From the NCBI GenBank assembly GCA_018056705.1, contig JAGPFE010000005.1, positions 21,523 to 85,522 of the forward strand: a DNA stretch of 64,000 nucleotides, written 5' to 3'. Of this stretch, positions 27,625 to 37,275 are shown in pieces. Source of the stretch: Candidatus Hydrogenedentota bacterium (GTDB taxonomy: Bacteria > Hydrogenedentota > Hydrogenedentia > Hydrogenedentales > CAITNO01). Made by a program: the position numbers and the translations under genes. How positions within the stretch are numbered: position 1 is the first letter of the stretch; each line of letters begins with the position of its first letter. The notes below the pieces were generated by a model. It searched no databases. It saw only the letters and a program-made list of their open reading frames with translations, and was not told the origin of the DNA.

Positions 27625-29261
27625 TGACCAGCGCCCCGCGGGAACCAGGCGCGGCCGGACTTCGCTCGCAATACCTGTTTCTTTCACCTTTCACGCCTCA
27701 CCGGTGGCTGACGACCGCGGCGGGAATCCGGATCCTGGTCATCCTGCTGGCCATGACCAATTCCCTGACGGCCATCTTGCCCCGTCATGCCTTTCTTCAG
27801 GGCGTTATCCTTGGTACGGGGTTGATCTGCCTTGGATGGGCCGTGTATCTGCTGGTCCTGTTGCGTCGTGGTTCGCGCCTTCCCCTGCTGGCGGTATGGG
27901 CCCAGGTTTTTCTTGATCTTGCCCTGGTCTGCCTGGTGGTAGGGTTTACCGGGAACATCAAGGGGCCTTCCACCTACCTGTTGCTGCTGGTGGTTTTCGA
28001 AGCGGGCCTGTTTCTCGGCTTGGCCCAGGCGTTTTTTTTTGCCATCCTCGCTGCCTTGTTCCTGTGGGCCGCGTCCTATCCATGGCCAGCGGGTGAATTG
28101 GAACGTCTTTTTCACGTTTATGACCTAACCCTGATCTTCCTCTGCCTGATCGCGATTGCCTTCATCAGCGGATTCTGGAATTACTGGCTTAACCGGATGG
28201 CGCAGTTCCAGCGGGACATACTGGACCGCATGAACAATGGCTTCCTGGTGACCGACGCGCGCGGCCGCGTGCTGGGCATGAACCTTGCGGCTGAAAGGAT
28301 CCTGGGCCTTAGCGTGGAGCAGGGTGTCGGCCGGCCGATTGATCAAATCATGGTGCCCGAAGCCGGGATGGAATGCCCCGTGATCACCGCCCTGAAAAAG
28401 CAGATCGATTACATCAGCCATGAGTTTACGGCCGTGACTCCGAATGGTCCCCGGGTGATCGGCCTGACCACCAACCGGATTTTCCCGGAGAGAACATCAG
28501 AAGACCCCATTATTATCGTGTCCTTTTCGGACCTCACCGAGGTGGCTCGCATGCGGGAAGAGGTGCAGCGTCACAGCCACCTTGCCGTGCTGGGTGAATT
28601 GTCGGCGGAACTGGCCCACGAAATCCGTAATCCCGTGACGGCCATCCGGGGCGCCGCGGAGGAGTTGGCCCGCGTGACCGGCACCACGGACCTGATCCAG
28701 CGATTGACGCGCATGATCCAAAGGGAATCGGAACACCTTAATAACGTGGTCTCCGGTTTCCTGGAATTCAGCCGGTCGGGCCAGGTCAGCGCGTGGGATC
28801 CGGTAGACGTGGCGGCCCTCGCGAAAGAAGTGGCCGAAGCGGGACGGTACCGGTTTCCGAATGGCGCCATTACCGTCCAGCTTTCCGAACACGCGGACTG
28901 CCGCGTGGCGGGAGATTCCCAGCGACTCAAGCAGTTAATGATGAACCTGCTGAACAACGCGCTGGAGGCCATGGATGGAAAGGGGGAAGCCATCATTCGC
29001 GTGAACCGTTCGGGGAACGTCGTGGAAATCCGGGTGGAAGATCACGGCCCCGGTTTCCCGCCGGACAAGATCAACAAGTTCTTCGAACCGTTTTACTCTG
29101 AAAAACCCCGGGGCACGGGCATGGGACTTTCCGTGTGTCAGCGCGTGGTGGAAGCACTGAACGGATCCATACAACTCGGTAACCGTCCCAATGGTGGTGG
29201 CGTCGTGATCGTCCGGTTCCCGGCGTATGAAGCCGCGGATGGACTGATCAGTTCCTTTTGA
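27624..29261 (+). CDS. Membrane sensor histidine kinase, PilS-like
   Basis: This 545-residue kinase has about six hydrophobic helices (about 30-180) with no large periplasmic loop, as in PilS. A PAS domain (about 185-290; MNNGFLVTDARGRVLGMN) and a HisKA helix with the phosphoacceptor His near 332 (ELAHEIRNPVTAI) follow. The ATPase domain has an N box (MMNLLNNALEA), VEDHGPGFP and GTGMGLSV. It should phosphorylate the NtrC-type regulator encoded next. The start codon shares bases with the pilT stop. The position right after pilB and pilT supports control of pilin or pilus genes through sigma-54. Confidence 0.92.
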   Translation: MTSAPREPGAAGLRSQYLFLSPFTPHRWLTTAAGIRILVILLAMTNSLTAILPRHAFLQGVILGTGLICLGWAVYLLVLLRRGSRLPLLAVWAQVFLDLALVCLVVGFTGNIKGPSTYLLLLVVFEAGLFLGLAQAFFFAILAALFLWAASYPWPAGELERLFHVYDLTLIFLCLIAIAFISGFWNYWLNRMAQFQRDILDRMNNGFLVTDARGRVLGMNLAAERILGLSVEQGVGRPIDQIMVPEAGMECPVITALKKQIDYISHEFTAVTPNGPRVIGLTTNRIFPERTSEDPIIIVSFSDLTEVARMREEVQRHSHLAVLGELSAELAHEIRNPVTAIRGAAEELARVTGTTDLIQRLTRMIQRESEHLNNVVSGFLEFSRSGQVSAWDPVDVAALAKEVAEAGRYRFPNGAITVQLSEHADCRVAGDSQRLKQLMMNLLNNALEAMDGKGEAIIRVNRSGNVVEIRVEDHGPGFPPDKINKFFEPFYSEKPRGTGMGLSVCQRVVEALNGSIQLGNRPNGGGVVIVRFPAYEAADGLISSF

Positions 29262-29315
29262 CGGTCCGGTTGTGGCATAACAATGACAAGCCCGGGCGGG
29301 CACAGGACGAACCGT

Positions 29316-30722
29316 ATGTCAGGTGAAACCGTACTGATCGTGGACGACGAGGCGAGCGTCCGGGAACTGCTCGAGATCGTACTGGCCAGCGAATCCTACC
29401 GACTGGTTTTCGCGGATAGCGCGGACGCGGCCATAGAACGGATGCGGGAGCAGTCTCCCGACCTGGTGCTGACTGACCTGTACATGCAGAACGACCGCAG
29501 GGCGGGATTCCGGGTGCTCGCGTGGGTGCGGGAAAACTGTCCGTGGACGCCCGTGCTCATGATCACCGCGCATGGGACCGTGGATACCGCCATCGAAGCC
29601 ATGCGCGAGGGCGCGGTGGATTTCATCCTGAAACCTTTTCCTGGTAACGATGAAATCCGGATACGGGTGCGCCGGGCCCTGCAGGAACTCAGCCTGCAGC
29701 GGGAAGTGGCCGCCCTGCGCTGGGCCCTGCGCCGCCGGATGGACCTCGACGACATGGTGGGGTCCAGCCCGAAGTTCCTGGAAGTTCAGGACATGATCCG
29801 GCGGGTGGCCGCGCTGCCCAGCACCGTGGCCATCTACGGCGAAAGCGGCGTGGGTAAAGAACTGGTCGCCCGCGCCCTCCACGAACACAGCCCCCGTGCC
29901 AGGAAGCCGTTCGTGGCAATCAATTGCGGTGGCATTCCTGAAACCCTGCTGGAAAGCGAACTGTTTGGTTACCGGAAGGGCGCGTTTACCGGGGCGGTTG
30001 AAGACAAGGACGGCCTGTTCGTCGTGGCCAATGGCGGCACCGTGTTTCTCGATGAAATTGGCGAGATGCCGATGCTGCTCCAGGTAAAACTGCTCCGGGT
30101 TCTGGATAGCGGCATGGTCATGCCGATCGGTGGAACCTCCCCCATCAAGGTAGACGTTCGCCTGGTTTCGGCTACCAACCGGGATCTGGCCGCCATGGTG
30201 GAGGAGGGCACCTTCCGTAAAGACCTGTATTACCGGTTGAACGTTATTCCCATTCATGTGCCGCCGCTGCGTGAACGCCGTGAGGATATCCTCCCGCTGG
30301 TCGAGCATTTCATGCGGCGCGGGGCCGCGCGACTGGGGTGCGCGCCCAAGCGCCTGACGCCCGAGGCGGAACGGATACTCCGGGAATACGACTGGCCAGG
30401 CAACGTGCGGGAGTTGGCCAACGTGGTGGAACGGGCTCTCGCCCTGGCCCGGGGGGCGGAAGTGGACGTGGGGGACCTGATGTTACCGGTGGCGTCCGCG
30501 AAGGTTCCATGCCCGGAATTTCACCTGCCCCCGGAAGGCATCGACTTGGAACTGGCCGTTGCCGAAATGGAAAAAGCCTATCTCCGACAGGCACTGGAAA
30601 GGGGAAAAAGTTCCCAGCAACGGGCGGCGGAACTGCTGGGTCTGACCCCCCGTACCCTCCGGTACCGTCTCCAGAAATACGGCCTGCTGGGCGGTGAGGA
30701 CGCGGGAGAGGATACCGACTGA
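29316..30722 (+). CDS. Sigma-54-dependent response regulator, PilR/NtrC family
   Basis: This 468-residue activator has an N-terminal receiver domain with acidic residues at 10-12 and the phosphoacceptor Asp54 (VLTDLY). A sigma-54 AAA+ domain follows, with Walker A GESGVGKE near 173, the GAFTGA loop that contacts sigma-54, and VFLDEIGEMP. A Fis-type helix-turn-helix ends the protein (QQRAAELLGLTPRTLRYRLQ). ATG 29316 has AGGA upstream and begins the receiver domain directly; ATG 29283 would add eleven residues without a ribosome site. It forms a two-component pair with the preceding kinase. Converges on the lytic transglycosylase gene with an 11-base gap. Confidence 0.93.
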   Translation: MSGETVLIVDDEASVRELLEIVLASESYRLVFADSADAAIERMREQSPDLVLTDLYMQNDRRAGFRVLAWVRENCPWTPVLMITAHGTVDTAIEAMREGAVDFILKPFPGNDEIRIRVRRALQELSLQREVAALRWALRRRMDLDDMVGSSPKFLEVQDMIRRVAALPSTVAIYGESGVGKELVARALHEHSPRARKPFVAINCGGIPETLLESELFGYRKGAFTGAVEDKDGLFVVANGGTVFLDEIGEMPMLLQVKLLRVLDSGMVMPIGGTSPIKVDVRLVSATNRDLAAMVEEGTFRKDLYYRLNVIPIHVPPLRERREDILPLVEHFMRRGAARLGCAPKRLTPEAERILREYDWPGNVRELANVVERALALARGAEVDVGDLMLPVASAKVPCPEFHLPPEGIDLELAVAEMEKAYLRQALERGKSSQQRAAELLGLTPRTLRYRLQKYGLLGGEDAGEDTD

Positions 30723-30733
30723 TTGCCTGCCGG

Positions 30734-32839
30734 TCACTCCCGCACGTACACCGTGACCGGGTCGCCCACCTTCAGCACGGGCGGCTTGTCCCAGCCGTTC
30801 CAGGCGAACAGGTCTCGCAACGGAACCTTGTACTGCCGGGCGATGACGGTAGGATTCTGTCCCGCCGTTACCGTGTGCTGAATCTTGCGTCCCGGCGTGT
30901 CCCCGGTAGCACCACTGGTTTGGGGACCCTGCCCCGCGACCATGGTCCCGGCGCCGGGGATGACCAGTTTTTGTCCTTCCCGGAGCGTGTCTTTTTCGCT
31001 CATGCCGTTCCGGGCGCGTAACGCGGCCACCGTTGTTCCGTGGGCGGCAGCGATTCGGGAAAGGGTGTCACCTTTTCGGACCACGTAGACCAGGTCACCT
31101 TTTCCCGGGGTTTCGCGTGTCGCGGATTCCTTCTGGCTAGCGGCAGGTTGAGTTTCCGCGGCCACGGAGGCCTTGGCCGCCGCGACACGACTGGTTCCGG
31201 GAATCTTCAGTCGGTCACCGATCCGCAACACGGAATCCCGCTTCAACTGGTTCGCGGCCAGCAACTGATCCAGGGATACCCCATGCTGGGCCGCGATGGC
31301 TGAAGCGGTTTCACCCTTCTGGACGACATGGATTTCACTACCGGGGGCCGCAGCCGTTTTCTTCTGGGCCGGTGGCGATTCCGGCGAAGTCTCGCCAACT
31401 TTCAGTCGTTGGCCGGCGTAGATGGTTCCCTTCGCGTTCAGGCCGTTCCAGGCGATCAATTGTTGCACGCTGGTTCCGTATTTCCTGGCGATGGCCGCGA
31501 GGGTTTCCCCCTTGGCTACCGCGTGATAGACCGGTTCCGGCGGTGGTGATTCCTTCTGCCTGGCACTGGCGTCCTTGGCGGCTTCGGCGGTGCGCACTGC
31601 TTCCACCATTTCGGCCACGGTGACCCGGTTTTCCACGTTTTCGCCGGGAATCTTTAATCGTTGTCCCACATGTAACGTGTTGTGTTTCCTGAACTTGTTT
31701 AACTGGGCGATGGCTTCAGGCGTGGTATTGAACCGGGCCGCGATCTTGCTGAGCGTATCTCCCTTTTTCACGGTGTAATAACCATGGTCCGACACGGTGC
31801 GGGGACGTATTGCCCCCAGGGCGGCAATGGCCCGTTCCCGGTATCCTTTCGGGATCCGCAGGTTCCAGGATTCAACGGGGGGCGTTACCTTCGCGATCAG
31901 TTCAAGGTTTAACTCTTCCAGTGTTCCCGGGGGTAAATCCATGGCCCGTTCCAGGTCCGCGAGGGCGTACATTCCTTGTACCGGGATTTCTTCTGTTTCC
32001 GGCATGGATCCGTTTCCCCGGGTAAAACCATATTTTTCAGGATGCCGTGTCACGATGATGTACGCGAGCAGCCTGGGGTAATACTTCCGGGTTTCTTCCC
32101 TCATTCGGTCGCACGCGGGCGGCGTGCGAACCAGTTTCCAGAAATCGGTTTCTCCTCCCATGGCGTCCACGATTCGCTGCATACCGGTTCCACCCCTGTT
32201 GTAACCGCTGATTGCCAGGGCCCAGTTCCCGTTGAACTGGTCATGCAGATCCTGCAGGTAGGCGATGGCGGCCCTTGTGGCCTTACGCCAGTCTCGCCGT
32301 TCGTCCACGTAGCGATCGACCCGCAATTTATACAGGCGGGCCGTGTTGGGAATGAACTGCCACATGCCGACCGCGGAGGCGGGGGATTTCGCGTTGTTCT
32401 GGAACATGCTTTCCACCATGGCCAGCCAGACCAGGTCTTCCGGCATGCCCTCTTCCCGGAGCATCCGACGGATTGCCGCCTCGTAAGGGGCGCCACGGTT
32501 CAATCCTCGCTGAAACACTTCGGGATAACGGGTTCTTAATTCGTCGATTTCGGCGAGCACTTCAGGAGGCAATGGATCCGGAATTTCCAGGGGGGTGTAG
32601 GATCGCTTAGGTTTCGCGGTCGGTACGGGGATACCGGGCAGTTCCCGTTCATGGGCTATACCCTCGCGGGGCGCGGGCTTGAATTGTTCAGTTCGCCGGC
32701 CGGTGGAAGCGCAACCGTGAAGAAGGATGACCAGTCCCGCGCCCAGCAGGATCCCCCTCGTGAGGTGAAATGGTACCGAGCGAAATGGTTTTCGTGCTGA
32801 CGCGAGCGCGTCTCCGCGGGGTGCCGTTGCCATCGGCAT
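30734..32839 (-). CDS. MltD-like lytic transglycosylase lipoprotein with five LysM repeats
   Basis: This 701-residue murein hydrolase has a lipobox (LLHGCAS, Cys near 43). A GH23/SLT domain lies at about 120-260, with the catalytic Glu in MVESMFQ, SAVGMWQFIPNTA and GYNRGGTGM. Five LysM peptidoglycan-binding repeats sit from about 350 to the end; each begins with a motif such as YTVKKGDTLSKIA, and the fifth is divergent (HTVTAGQNPTVIA). It cleaves glycan strands to 1,6-anhydromuropeptides in the periplasm. GGAGG lies at ideal distance from the ATG. AnmK, which recycles the anhydro-MurNAc product, is encoded at 58-59 kb. E. coli MltD usually has two LysM repeats. Confidence 0.93.
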   Translation of the reverse strand: MPMATAPRGDALASARKPFRSVPFHLTRGILLGAGLVILLHGCASTGRRTEQFKPAPREGIAHERELPGIPVPTAKPKRSYTPLEIPDPLPPEVLAEIDELRTRYPEVFQRGLNRGAPYEAAIRRMLREEGMPEDLVWLAMVESMFQNNAKSPASAVGMWQFIPNTARLYKLRVDRYVDERRDWRKATRAAIAYLQDLHDQFNGNWALAISGYNRGGTGMQRIVDAMGGETDFWKLVRTPPACDRMREETRKYYPRLLAYIIVTRHPEKYGFTRGNGSMPETEEIPVQGMYALADLERAMDLPPGTLEELNLELIAKVTPPVESWNLRIPKGYRERAIAALGAIRPRTVSDHGYYTVKKGDTLSKIAARFNTTPEAIAQLNKFRKHNTLHVGQRLKIPGENVENRVTVAEMVEAVRTAEAAKDASARQKESPPPEPVYHAVAKGETLAAIARKYGTSVQQLIAWNGLNAKGTIYAGQRLKVGETSPESPPAQKKTAAAPGSEIHVVQKGETASAIAAQHGVSLDQLLAANQLKRDSVLRIGDRLKIPGTSRVAAAKASVAAETQPAASQKESATRETPGKGDLVYVVRKGDTLSRIAAAHGTTVAALRARNGMSEKDTLREGQKLVIPGAGTMVAGQGPQTSGATGDTPGRKIQHTVTAGQNPTVIARQYKVPLRDLFAWNGWDKPPVLKVGDPVTVYVRE

Positions 32840-32901
32840 GGTTGATCCTCCAACGCGTACCTGGGAGCCCTTGATTATTTCTTCTTTGCCACCCTGGTAT
32901 C

Positions 32902-32930
32902 AGTTTATACAATATCTTATACCGAGTCAA
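32902..32930 (-). promoter_or_regulatory. Sigma-70 promoter of the lytic transglycosylase gene
   Basis: On the minus strand TTGACT (32930-32925) is followed 17 bases later by TAAACT (32907-32902), about 65 bases upstream of the start codon. The region is locally AT-rich and divergent from the TetR promoter. Confidence 0.6.
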
Positions 32931-33016
32931 GAAAAAATCAACGGGAACCACAATCTATTGTGTGTTCTGGAAAAGATAAATAAAATGGGAGGCGCGGGGT
33001 TAACGTAAAAAAAACC

Positions 33017-33045
33017 TTGTGTTTCATGGGGTGGGGTGCTATAAT
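33017..33045 (+). promoter_or_regulatory. Sigma-70 promoter of the tetR-like gene
   Basis: TTGTGT (33017-33022), a 17-base spacer and a perfect TATAAT (33040-33045) preceded by TGC form a strong promoter. The start codon of the regulator lies 32 bases beyond the -10 box. Confidence 0.8.
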
Positions 33046-33062
33046 GACTTACCAGTCAGTCA
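33045..33062 (+). promoter_or_regulatory. Probable TetR-family operator
   Basis: TGACTTACCAGTCAGTCA is an 18-base imperfect palindrome overlapping the last base of the -10 box and the transcription start. The half-site TGACT and its reverse complement AGTCA are perfect, with four mismatched positions inside. Size and placement are typical of an autoregulatory TetR/AcrR operator for the gene that starts 15 bases downstream. Confidence 0.72.
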
Positions 33063-33076
33063 ATAATGGAGCAGGT

Positions 33077-34084
33077 ATGAAGAAAGCATCTTCCCCTAAA
33101 GGCCCCGTCACCTGGATCCGCTCCGGTGGCGGACGCATGGCCCTGTACGAGGAACTCGGGCAGTATTTCACCCCGGACGGCGCGTTTATGGAAGACCGGT
33201 TCAGGCGGCAGTTCGAAATGTCCCTCCGGGAACACCTGGGGGCAAAAGGTTCCCGGGAAACCGCGTCCTGGCTTTCGGGGCACCTTGCCGAAATCGTGGA
33301 TTACCTGGACGAGCGCGATCTGGGCGCGCAGACAGTCCGGTTACTCGAAGTGGCCATGGAAGTGGCGGAAAATCTCCAACTGGATCAGTTGAACCTGCCG
33401 CCCGCCTTGTTGCGCAGGGTACTGCAAGCCGGGGCCAACGCGTCCGGACCTGCCGGACAGCGGCGACGCGAACCTGATGAAAAACGCGTCCGGATTTTCG
33501 CGGCTGCCCTCGAAATCTTCAGTGAACGAGGCTTTCACGGTGCCACGATGGACCAGGTGGCCGAGCGGGCGGGCGTGGCCAAGGGCACGGTATACCGGTA
33601 TTTCGCCAGCAAGGAGGAGTTGTTGCGGGAACTGTTTCGCGAGGCCGCCCGGGAACTGGCCGAACAATTTCGGATTTCCTTCGGCCGGGATGGCGACCTC
33701 GTGGAAATGGTGGAATCCTTTATTACGGCGTGGCTGGACTTCATTGAGCGGAACCCCACGCTCTACCGGATTCTTCAGACGGAAGGTGCCTATCTCGGTG
33801 GCGAAGGCGGCGCGGTTTTCTACGAAGAACTGATCGAGGCGTTTCCCATGGCGAAGGAACGCCTGGCCGCGCTCAACCGCTCGGGCGCGCTCAAGACCAT
33901 GAATTTCCATACCCTGGCTTTTGGCGTCCTCGGGTTCATGGACGGCGTTGCCCGGAAATGGTTCCGGGCGGGCATGTCCTACCCGTTGCGCGACGAATTA
34001 CCCATCATTCTGGAAACGCTGTTCAATGGCATCGTTCTGGAAGGTCCTCACCGTAAACACTTTATTCCAGAGAGTGGCGCCTGA
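33077..34084 (+). CDS. TetR/AcrR-family regulator with long N-terminal extension
   Basis: The 335-residue protein carries a TetR-type helix-turn-helix at about 134-180 (ALEIFSERGFHGATMDQVAERAGVAKGT and YRYFASKEELL) followed by a ligand-binding helical domain to about 320. Family members usually start within 20 residues of this motif; here about 130 extra residues (LYEELGQYFTPDGAFMEDRF and further helices) precede it. They are helical and are not a signal peptide or a known domain to me. ATG 33077 follows GGAGCAGG; an upstream frame overlaps the promoter. It probably represses itself and the radical SAM gene 38 bases downstream. The ligand could be hydrophobic. Confidence 0.86.
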   Translation: MKKASSPKGPVTWIRSGGGRMALYEELGQYFTPDGAFMEDRFRRQFEMSLREHLGAKGSRETASWLSGHLAEIVDYLDERDLGAQTVRLLEVAMEVAENLQLDQLNLPPALLRRVLQAGANASGPAGQRRREPDEKRVRIFAAALEIFSERGFHGATMDQVAERAGVAKGTVYRYFASKEELLRELFREAARELAEQFRISFGRDGDLVEMVESFITAWLDFIERNPTLYRILQTEGAYLGGEGGAVFYEELIEAFPMAKERLAALNRSGALKTMNFHTLAFGVLGFMDGVARKWFRAGMSYPLRDELPIILETLFNGIVLEGPHRKHFIPESGA

Positions 34085-34122
34085 GACCGTCGTTTCGTTC
34101 CCTCCACGAAAAGGATATTCCC

Positions 34123-35916
34123 ATGACCCGGCCCCGACTGCTCCTGACCTCGGTGTTTGGTCCTTACGGCGTGAAAGACGCGTGGGGAGAAGCCCTGGGG
34201 TGCCAGATGGAACTGCTGAACAACCAGATCACCCGGTGCCAGGGCATCCATTCCCCCAGGCAGTCCTACTGGAGTTTCGCCCTGTACCTCATGGCGGAAA
34301 ATCTGTCCATACCAACCACGGTGCTGGATTTCCCGGACTGGGGAATCTTCACCCGCGAGGTGGACCAGGGCGGGTACACCCACGTGGGCATCAGTTTCAT
34401 CGTGCCCAACGTGCTCAAGGCGCGGCGCATGGCCCTGTACCTTCGGGAAAAACATCCGGATATCAAAATCCTGCTGGGCGGCTATGGCACCATTATTCCA
34501 GACCTGGCGGAGATCGTGCCCCACGATGCCGCCTGCGCCGGAGAAGGGGTGGCGTGGCTGAGGCGGTATTTCGGGGAAGATGAAAACGCGCCTTTACGGC
34601 ATCCCGCCCTTGTCGGCCCCGCCCTGGAGTATCTTTACGGGAAGAGACTCAGGCCGAGTGGCGGGATCCTGATGCCGGGACTGGGTTGTGAAAATGGTTG
34701 TGTGTTCTGCGTTACGTCCCACAAGTTCCACAAGTGTTATATCCCGCTCCTGAAAACGGGCCGGGACGTGTTCGAAGCCTGCCTGCGGGCCGACCGGGAA
34801 AAACACCTGACCGGCTTCAGCGTCATGGACGAGAATTTTCTCAAGCAGCCCGCGCGGGCCCGGGAACTGCTGGCAGAGATGGAAGCCCATGGCAAGCCGT
34901 ACGTTTTCGACCTGTTTTCATCGGCGGAGACGATCCGCGCTCTCGGCGTGGACTTCCTCGTGCGGCTGGGGGTGAGAATGGTGTGGATCGGGGTCGAATC
35001 CAGGTTTGCCACCCACCCAAAAACCCGGGGGATCGACCTGCGGGCCTTGATACGGGAATTGCAGGATCACGGCATTATCGTGCAGGCTTCCATGATTCTC
35101 TTTCAGGACCACCATACCCCGGAGAATATCTGGGAAGACATTGACTGGGCCATTTCACTGGATTCCAGCCTGGCGCAGTTCATGAATTACACGCCCTACC
35201 CCGGCACGGCCCTGTACCGGGCGAAGGAAGCGGAAGGCACGCTGAAACCGGTACACTACCGTCATCAGCACGGCCAGGGTGAACTCGTTTTCGAGCATCC
35301 CGCCTTTCCGGATTCCCGGGATCACGCGCGGATCCTGCGGGAAGCGTTCCGGCGGAAATATCTGCGGGGTGGTCCCGGTATCGTCAACATGGCGCGAACC
35401 CTGGTTACCGGCCTGATCCGGAACAGGGAGGCCTATGAATCCCGCCGCAGGGATGGGCTGGTGTGGGATCCGGACCAGTTGCGGTACGTGCCGTCGCCTG
35501 ACCATCAGCGTCCTATTCAGGACCGGTTCATGCGGATGCGGCTGCTCATGTCCGCGCGGATGGCGGCCCGCTTGCGTCCAGCCTTGTTGCCTGCCCTGGT
35601 ATACGCGCCCAACCGGGCGGCCCGGCGTAAAACCAGGGAGACCATGCGGTTGTACCGGGAGGCGCTTGGCCCGGCCACGATGGCGGATCGGATCAGGGGG
35701 CTTGCCCTCGTGCTGACAGGGGGACTGGAACTGCTCCGGCTGGGATGGAACCGGCTGCTGGGACGGGAAAGCATCGTGCGCCAGCCGCCCTGCCGGGTGA
35801 CCCGTTACCGCTGGAAAACGGCAACGATCGTCGATTCCGCGACGGCACTGATCGAAGACCTGCAACGGACCCTGCAACCCCCGGAATTCCGGGAAGACGG
35901 GAGACTTTCGCCGTAG
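34123..35916 (+). CDS. B12-binding-type radical SAM protein
   Basis: The 597-residue protein has an N-terminal Rossmann-like segment typical of cobalamin-binding radical SAM enzymes (about 60-150, with THVGISFIVPNVLKA and IKILLGGYGTI). The radical SAM core has the cluster cysteines in CENGCVFC (Cys189, 193, 196), then GFSVMDENFL and GVRMVWIGVES. The canonical DxHxxG cobalamin motif is not obvious, so B12 use is uncertain. A positively charged C-terminal region of about 150 residues follows. Enzymes of this class methylate or rearrange lipids, peptides or cofactors; the substrate is unknown. It follows the TetR gene in the same orientation and ends three bases before the convergent MFS gene. 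Confidence 0.85.
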   Translation: MTRPRLLLTSVFGPYGVKDAWGEALGCQMELLNNQITRCQGIHSPRQSYWSFALYLMAENLSIPTTVLDFPDWGIFTREVDQGGYTHVGISFIVPNVLKARRMALYLREKHPDIKILLGGYGTIIPDLAEIVPHDAACAGEGVAWLRRYFGEDENAPLRHPALVGPALEYLYGKRLRPSGGILMPGLGCENGCVFCVTSHKFHKCYIPLLKTGRDVFEACLRADREKHLTGFSVMDENFLKQPARARELLAEMEAHGKPYVFDLFSSAETIRALGVDFLVRLGVRMVWIGVESRFATHPKTRGIDLRALIRELQDHGIIVQASMILFQDHHTPENIWEDIDWAISLDSSLAQFMNYTPYPGTALYRAKEAEGTLKPVHYRHQHGQGELVFEHPAFPDSRDHARILREAFRRKYLRGGPGIVNMARTLVTGLIRNREAYESRRRDGLVWDPDQLRYVPSPDHQRPIQDRFMRMRLLMSARMAARLRPALLPALVYAPNRAARRKTRETMRLYREALGPATMADRIRGLALVLTGGLELLRLGWNRLLGRESIVRQPPCRVTRYRWKTATIVDSATALIEDLQRTLQPPEFREDGRLSP

Positions 35917-35919
35917 GAG

Positions 35920-37275
35920 TCATCCGGCCGCGGGATTGGAAGGAACCGTGGTCAGGTTATCCGCCTGGGGTTCCCGGGGTGACGCTGTCCGGGGCTCGCT
36001 TGAAGCGAAGGACCGGCAGGACCAGGCGGCATACAGGCCGAAAGCCGCGGACAGCGCGAAGCACGCGGCGTAACCATTCCAGCCGAACAGGTTGATCAGG
36101 CCACCACTCAGCAGGGGCGTGACGCCAAGGGCCAGCGACGTGGCGACGGTCCAGGCCGCGGTATATCCTACCCGGTTGTCGGCGGGTACCCGATTCAGCA
36201 TGCCCCGGTTGGCGGCCACGTTGAACGCCGCGTTGAATACCGACGCGGCTACCACGACCACCGCCGCGGACGCCGTCCCATCCACGCCGATCAGCATTTC
36301 CGCCGGTATGGCCAGGGTGACCAGGCTGTGCGCCGCGATCGAGCGGATCATGGCCCGGCCACTGCCGATGGTATCCGCGAGTCGGCCCCAACGGCCTATG
36401 GTTAACAGGATTGCCATGGCGGAAATCGCGCTGATGGTCATGGTCACGCTGTCATGCGCCCGCGCCACGTCCCGGAGAAACATCACGGCGGTGGAACTGA
36501 ACCATACCGTCGCGGAGATTCCCATGGACGCGGCCAGCATGTACCGTCGGAAGGCGGGATTCCGGAATGCCGCCGCGTAAGCGTAGCGGTCCACGGTATC
36601 TTCGTCCGACCGGGCCGGCGCGCCCCCGGGAATGCGCCGCATCATCAGCAGGCTGAGCAATCCCATGCCGATACCCACGGCGTAAATGAACAGGAATTGC
36701 GGGATCCCCGGTCCGAAATGGTAGAGCACGGCGGCCTGGGACAGGAGAATCGCCACGTTGATCAACTGGGTCAGGGCCGTTTCCGCGCTGAAATAGGTGG
36801 AACGGCTCGCGGGCGGCACGATTTCATGCAGCCAGGGAAGCCAGCCGCCCGAGCCCAGAGCCCGCATAAGGGAAAAACCAAAGATGGCCGCCAGCATGAT
36901 GCCCCAGGCCACGGGCGGTCCGCCATACCGCATGGCAAAAGGCAGCAGGAATATGCCGCAGCAGATTACGTTCCGCCAGAACCAGGCCATCAGCATGACC
37001 CGCTTGGGCCCCATCCGGCGGATCAGCCGCACCGTAACCAGGATCAGCAGGGACGTGAACGGCAGGAAGGAAAGCAGCATGCCCACGAAAAATTCGGGCA
37101 TGTGGATGTAGCGGGCCAGCAGCACCATGACCGGCCCGATGATGTTCTGCCATGAGACCACGTTGATGGCCACGAACACCAGGAACATCCGGGGCGCGGC
37201 ATCCAGCCGCCGCAGGTCACCCAGCAGGGGCAGGTGGTTCCATGGCGACGCGCGCCGTTCATCGTCCCCCGTCAT
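35920..37275 (-). CDS. Major facilitator superfamily transporter
   Basis: This 451-residue protein has about twelve hydrophobic segments split by a polar central loop near 200-220 ([17 protein letters not shown]). The loop after helix 2 contains [14 protein letters not shown], an MFS motif-A-like element, with [15 protein letters not shown] as its counterpart in the second half. The direction and substrate are unknown; the sequence resembles the large, poorly characterised MFS_1 group. The ATG at 37275 overlaps the upstream NagD-like stop by four bases (ATGA). The frame extends about 280 bases upstream inside that gene and is not coding there. Confidence 0.87.
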   Translation of the reverse strand: MTGDDERRASPWNHLPLLGDLRRLDAAPRMFLVFVAINVVSWQNIIGPVMVLLARYIHMPEFFVGMLLSFLPFTSLLILVTVRLIRRMGPKRVMLMAWFWRNVICCGIFLLPFAMRYGGPPVAWGIMLAAIFGFSLMRALGSGGWLPWLHEIVPPASRSTYFSAETALTQLINVAILLSQAAVLYHFGPGIPQFLFIYAVGIGMGLLSLLMMRRIPGGAPARSDEDTVDRYAYAAAFRNPAFRRYMLAASMGISATVWFSSTAVMFLRDVARAHDSVTMTISAISAMAILLTIGRWGRLADTIGSGRAMIRSIAAHSLVTLAIPAEMLIGVDGTASAAVVVVAASVFNAAFNVAANRGMLNRVPADNRVGYTAAWTVATSLALGVTPLLSGGLINLFGWNGYAACFALSAAFGLYAAWSCRSFASSEPRTASPREPQADNLTTVPSNPAAG

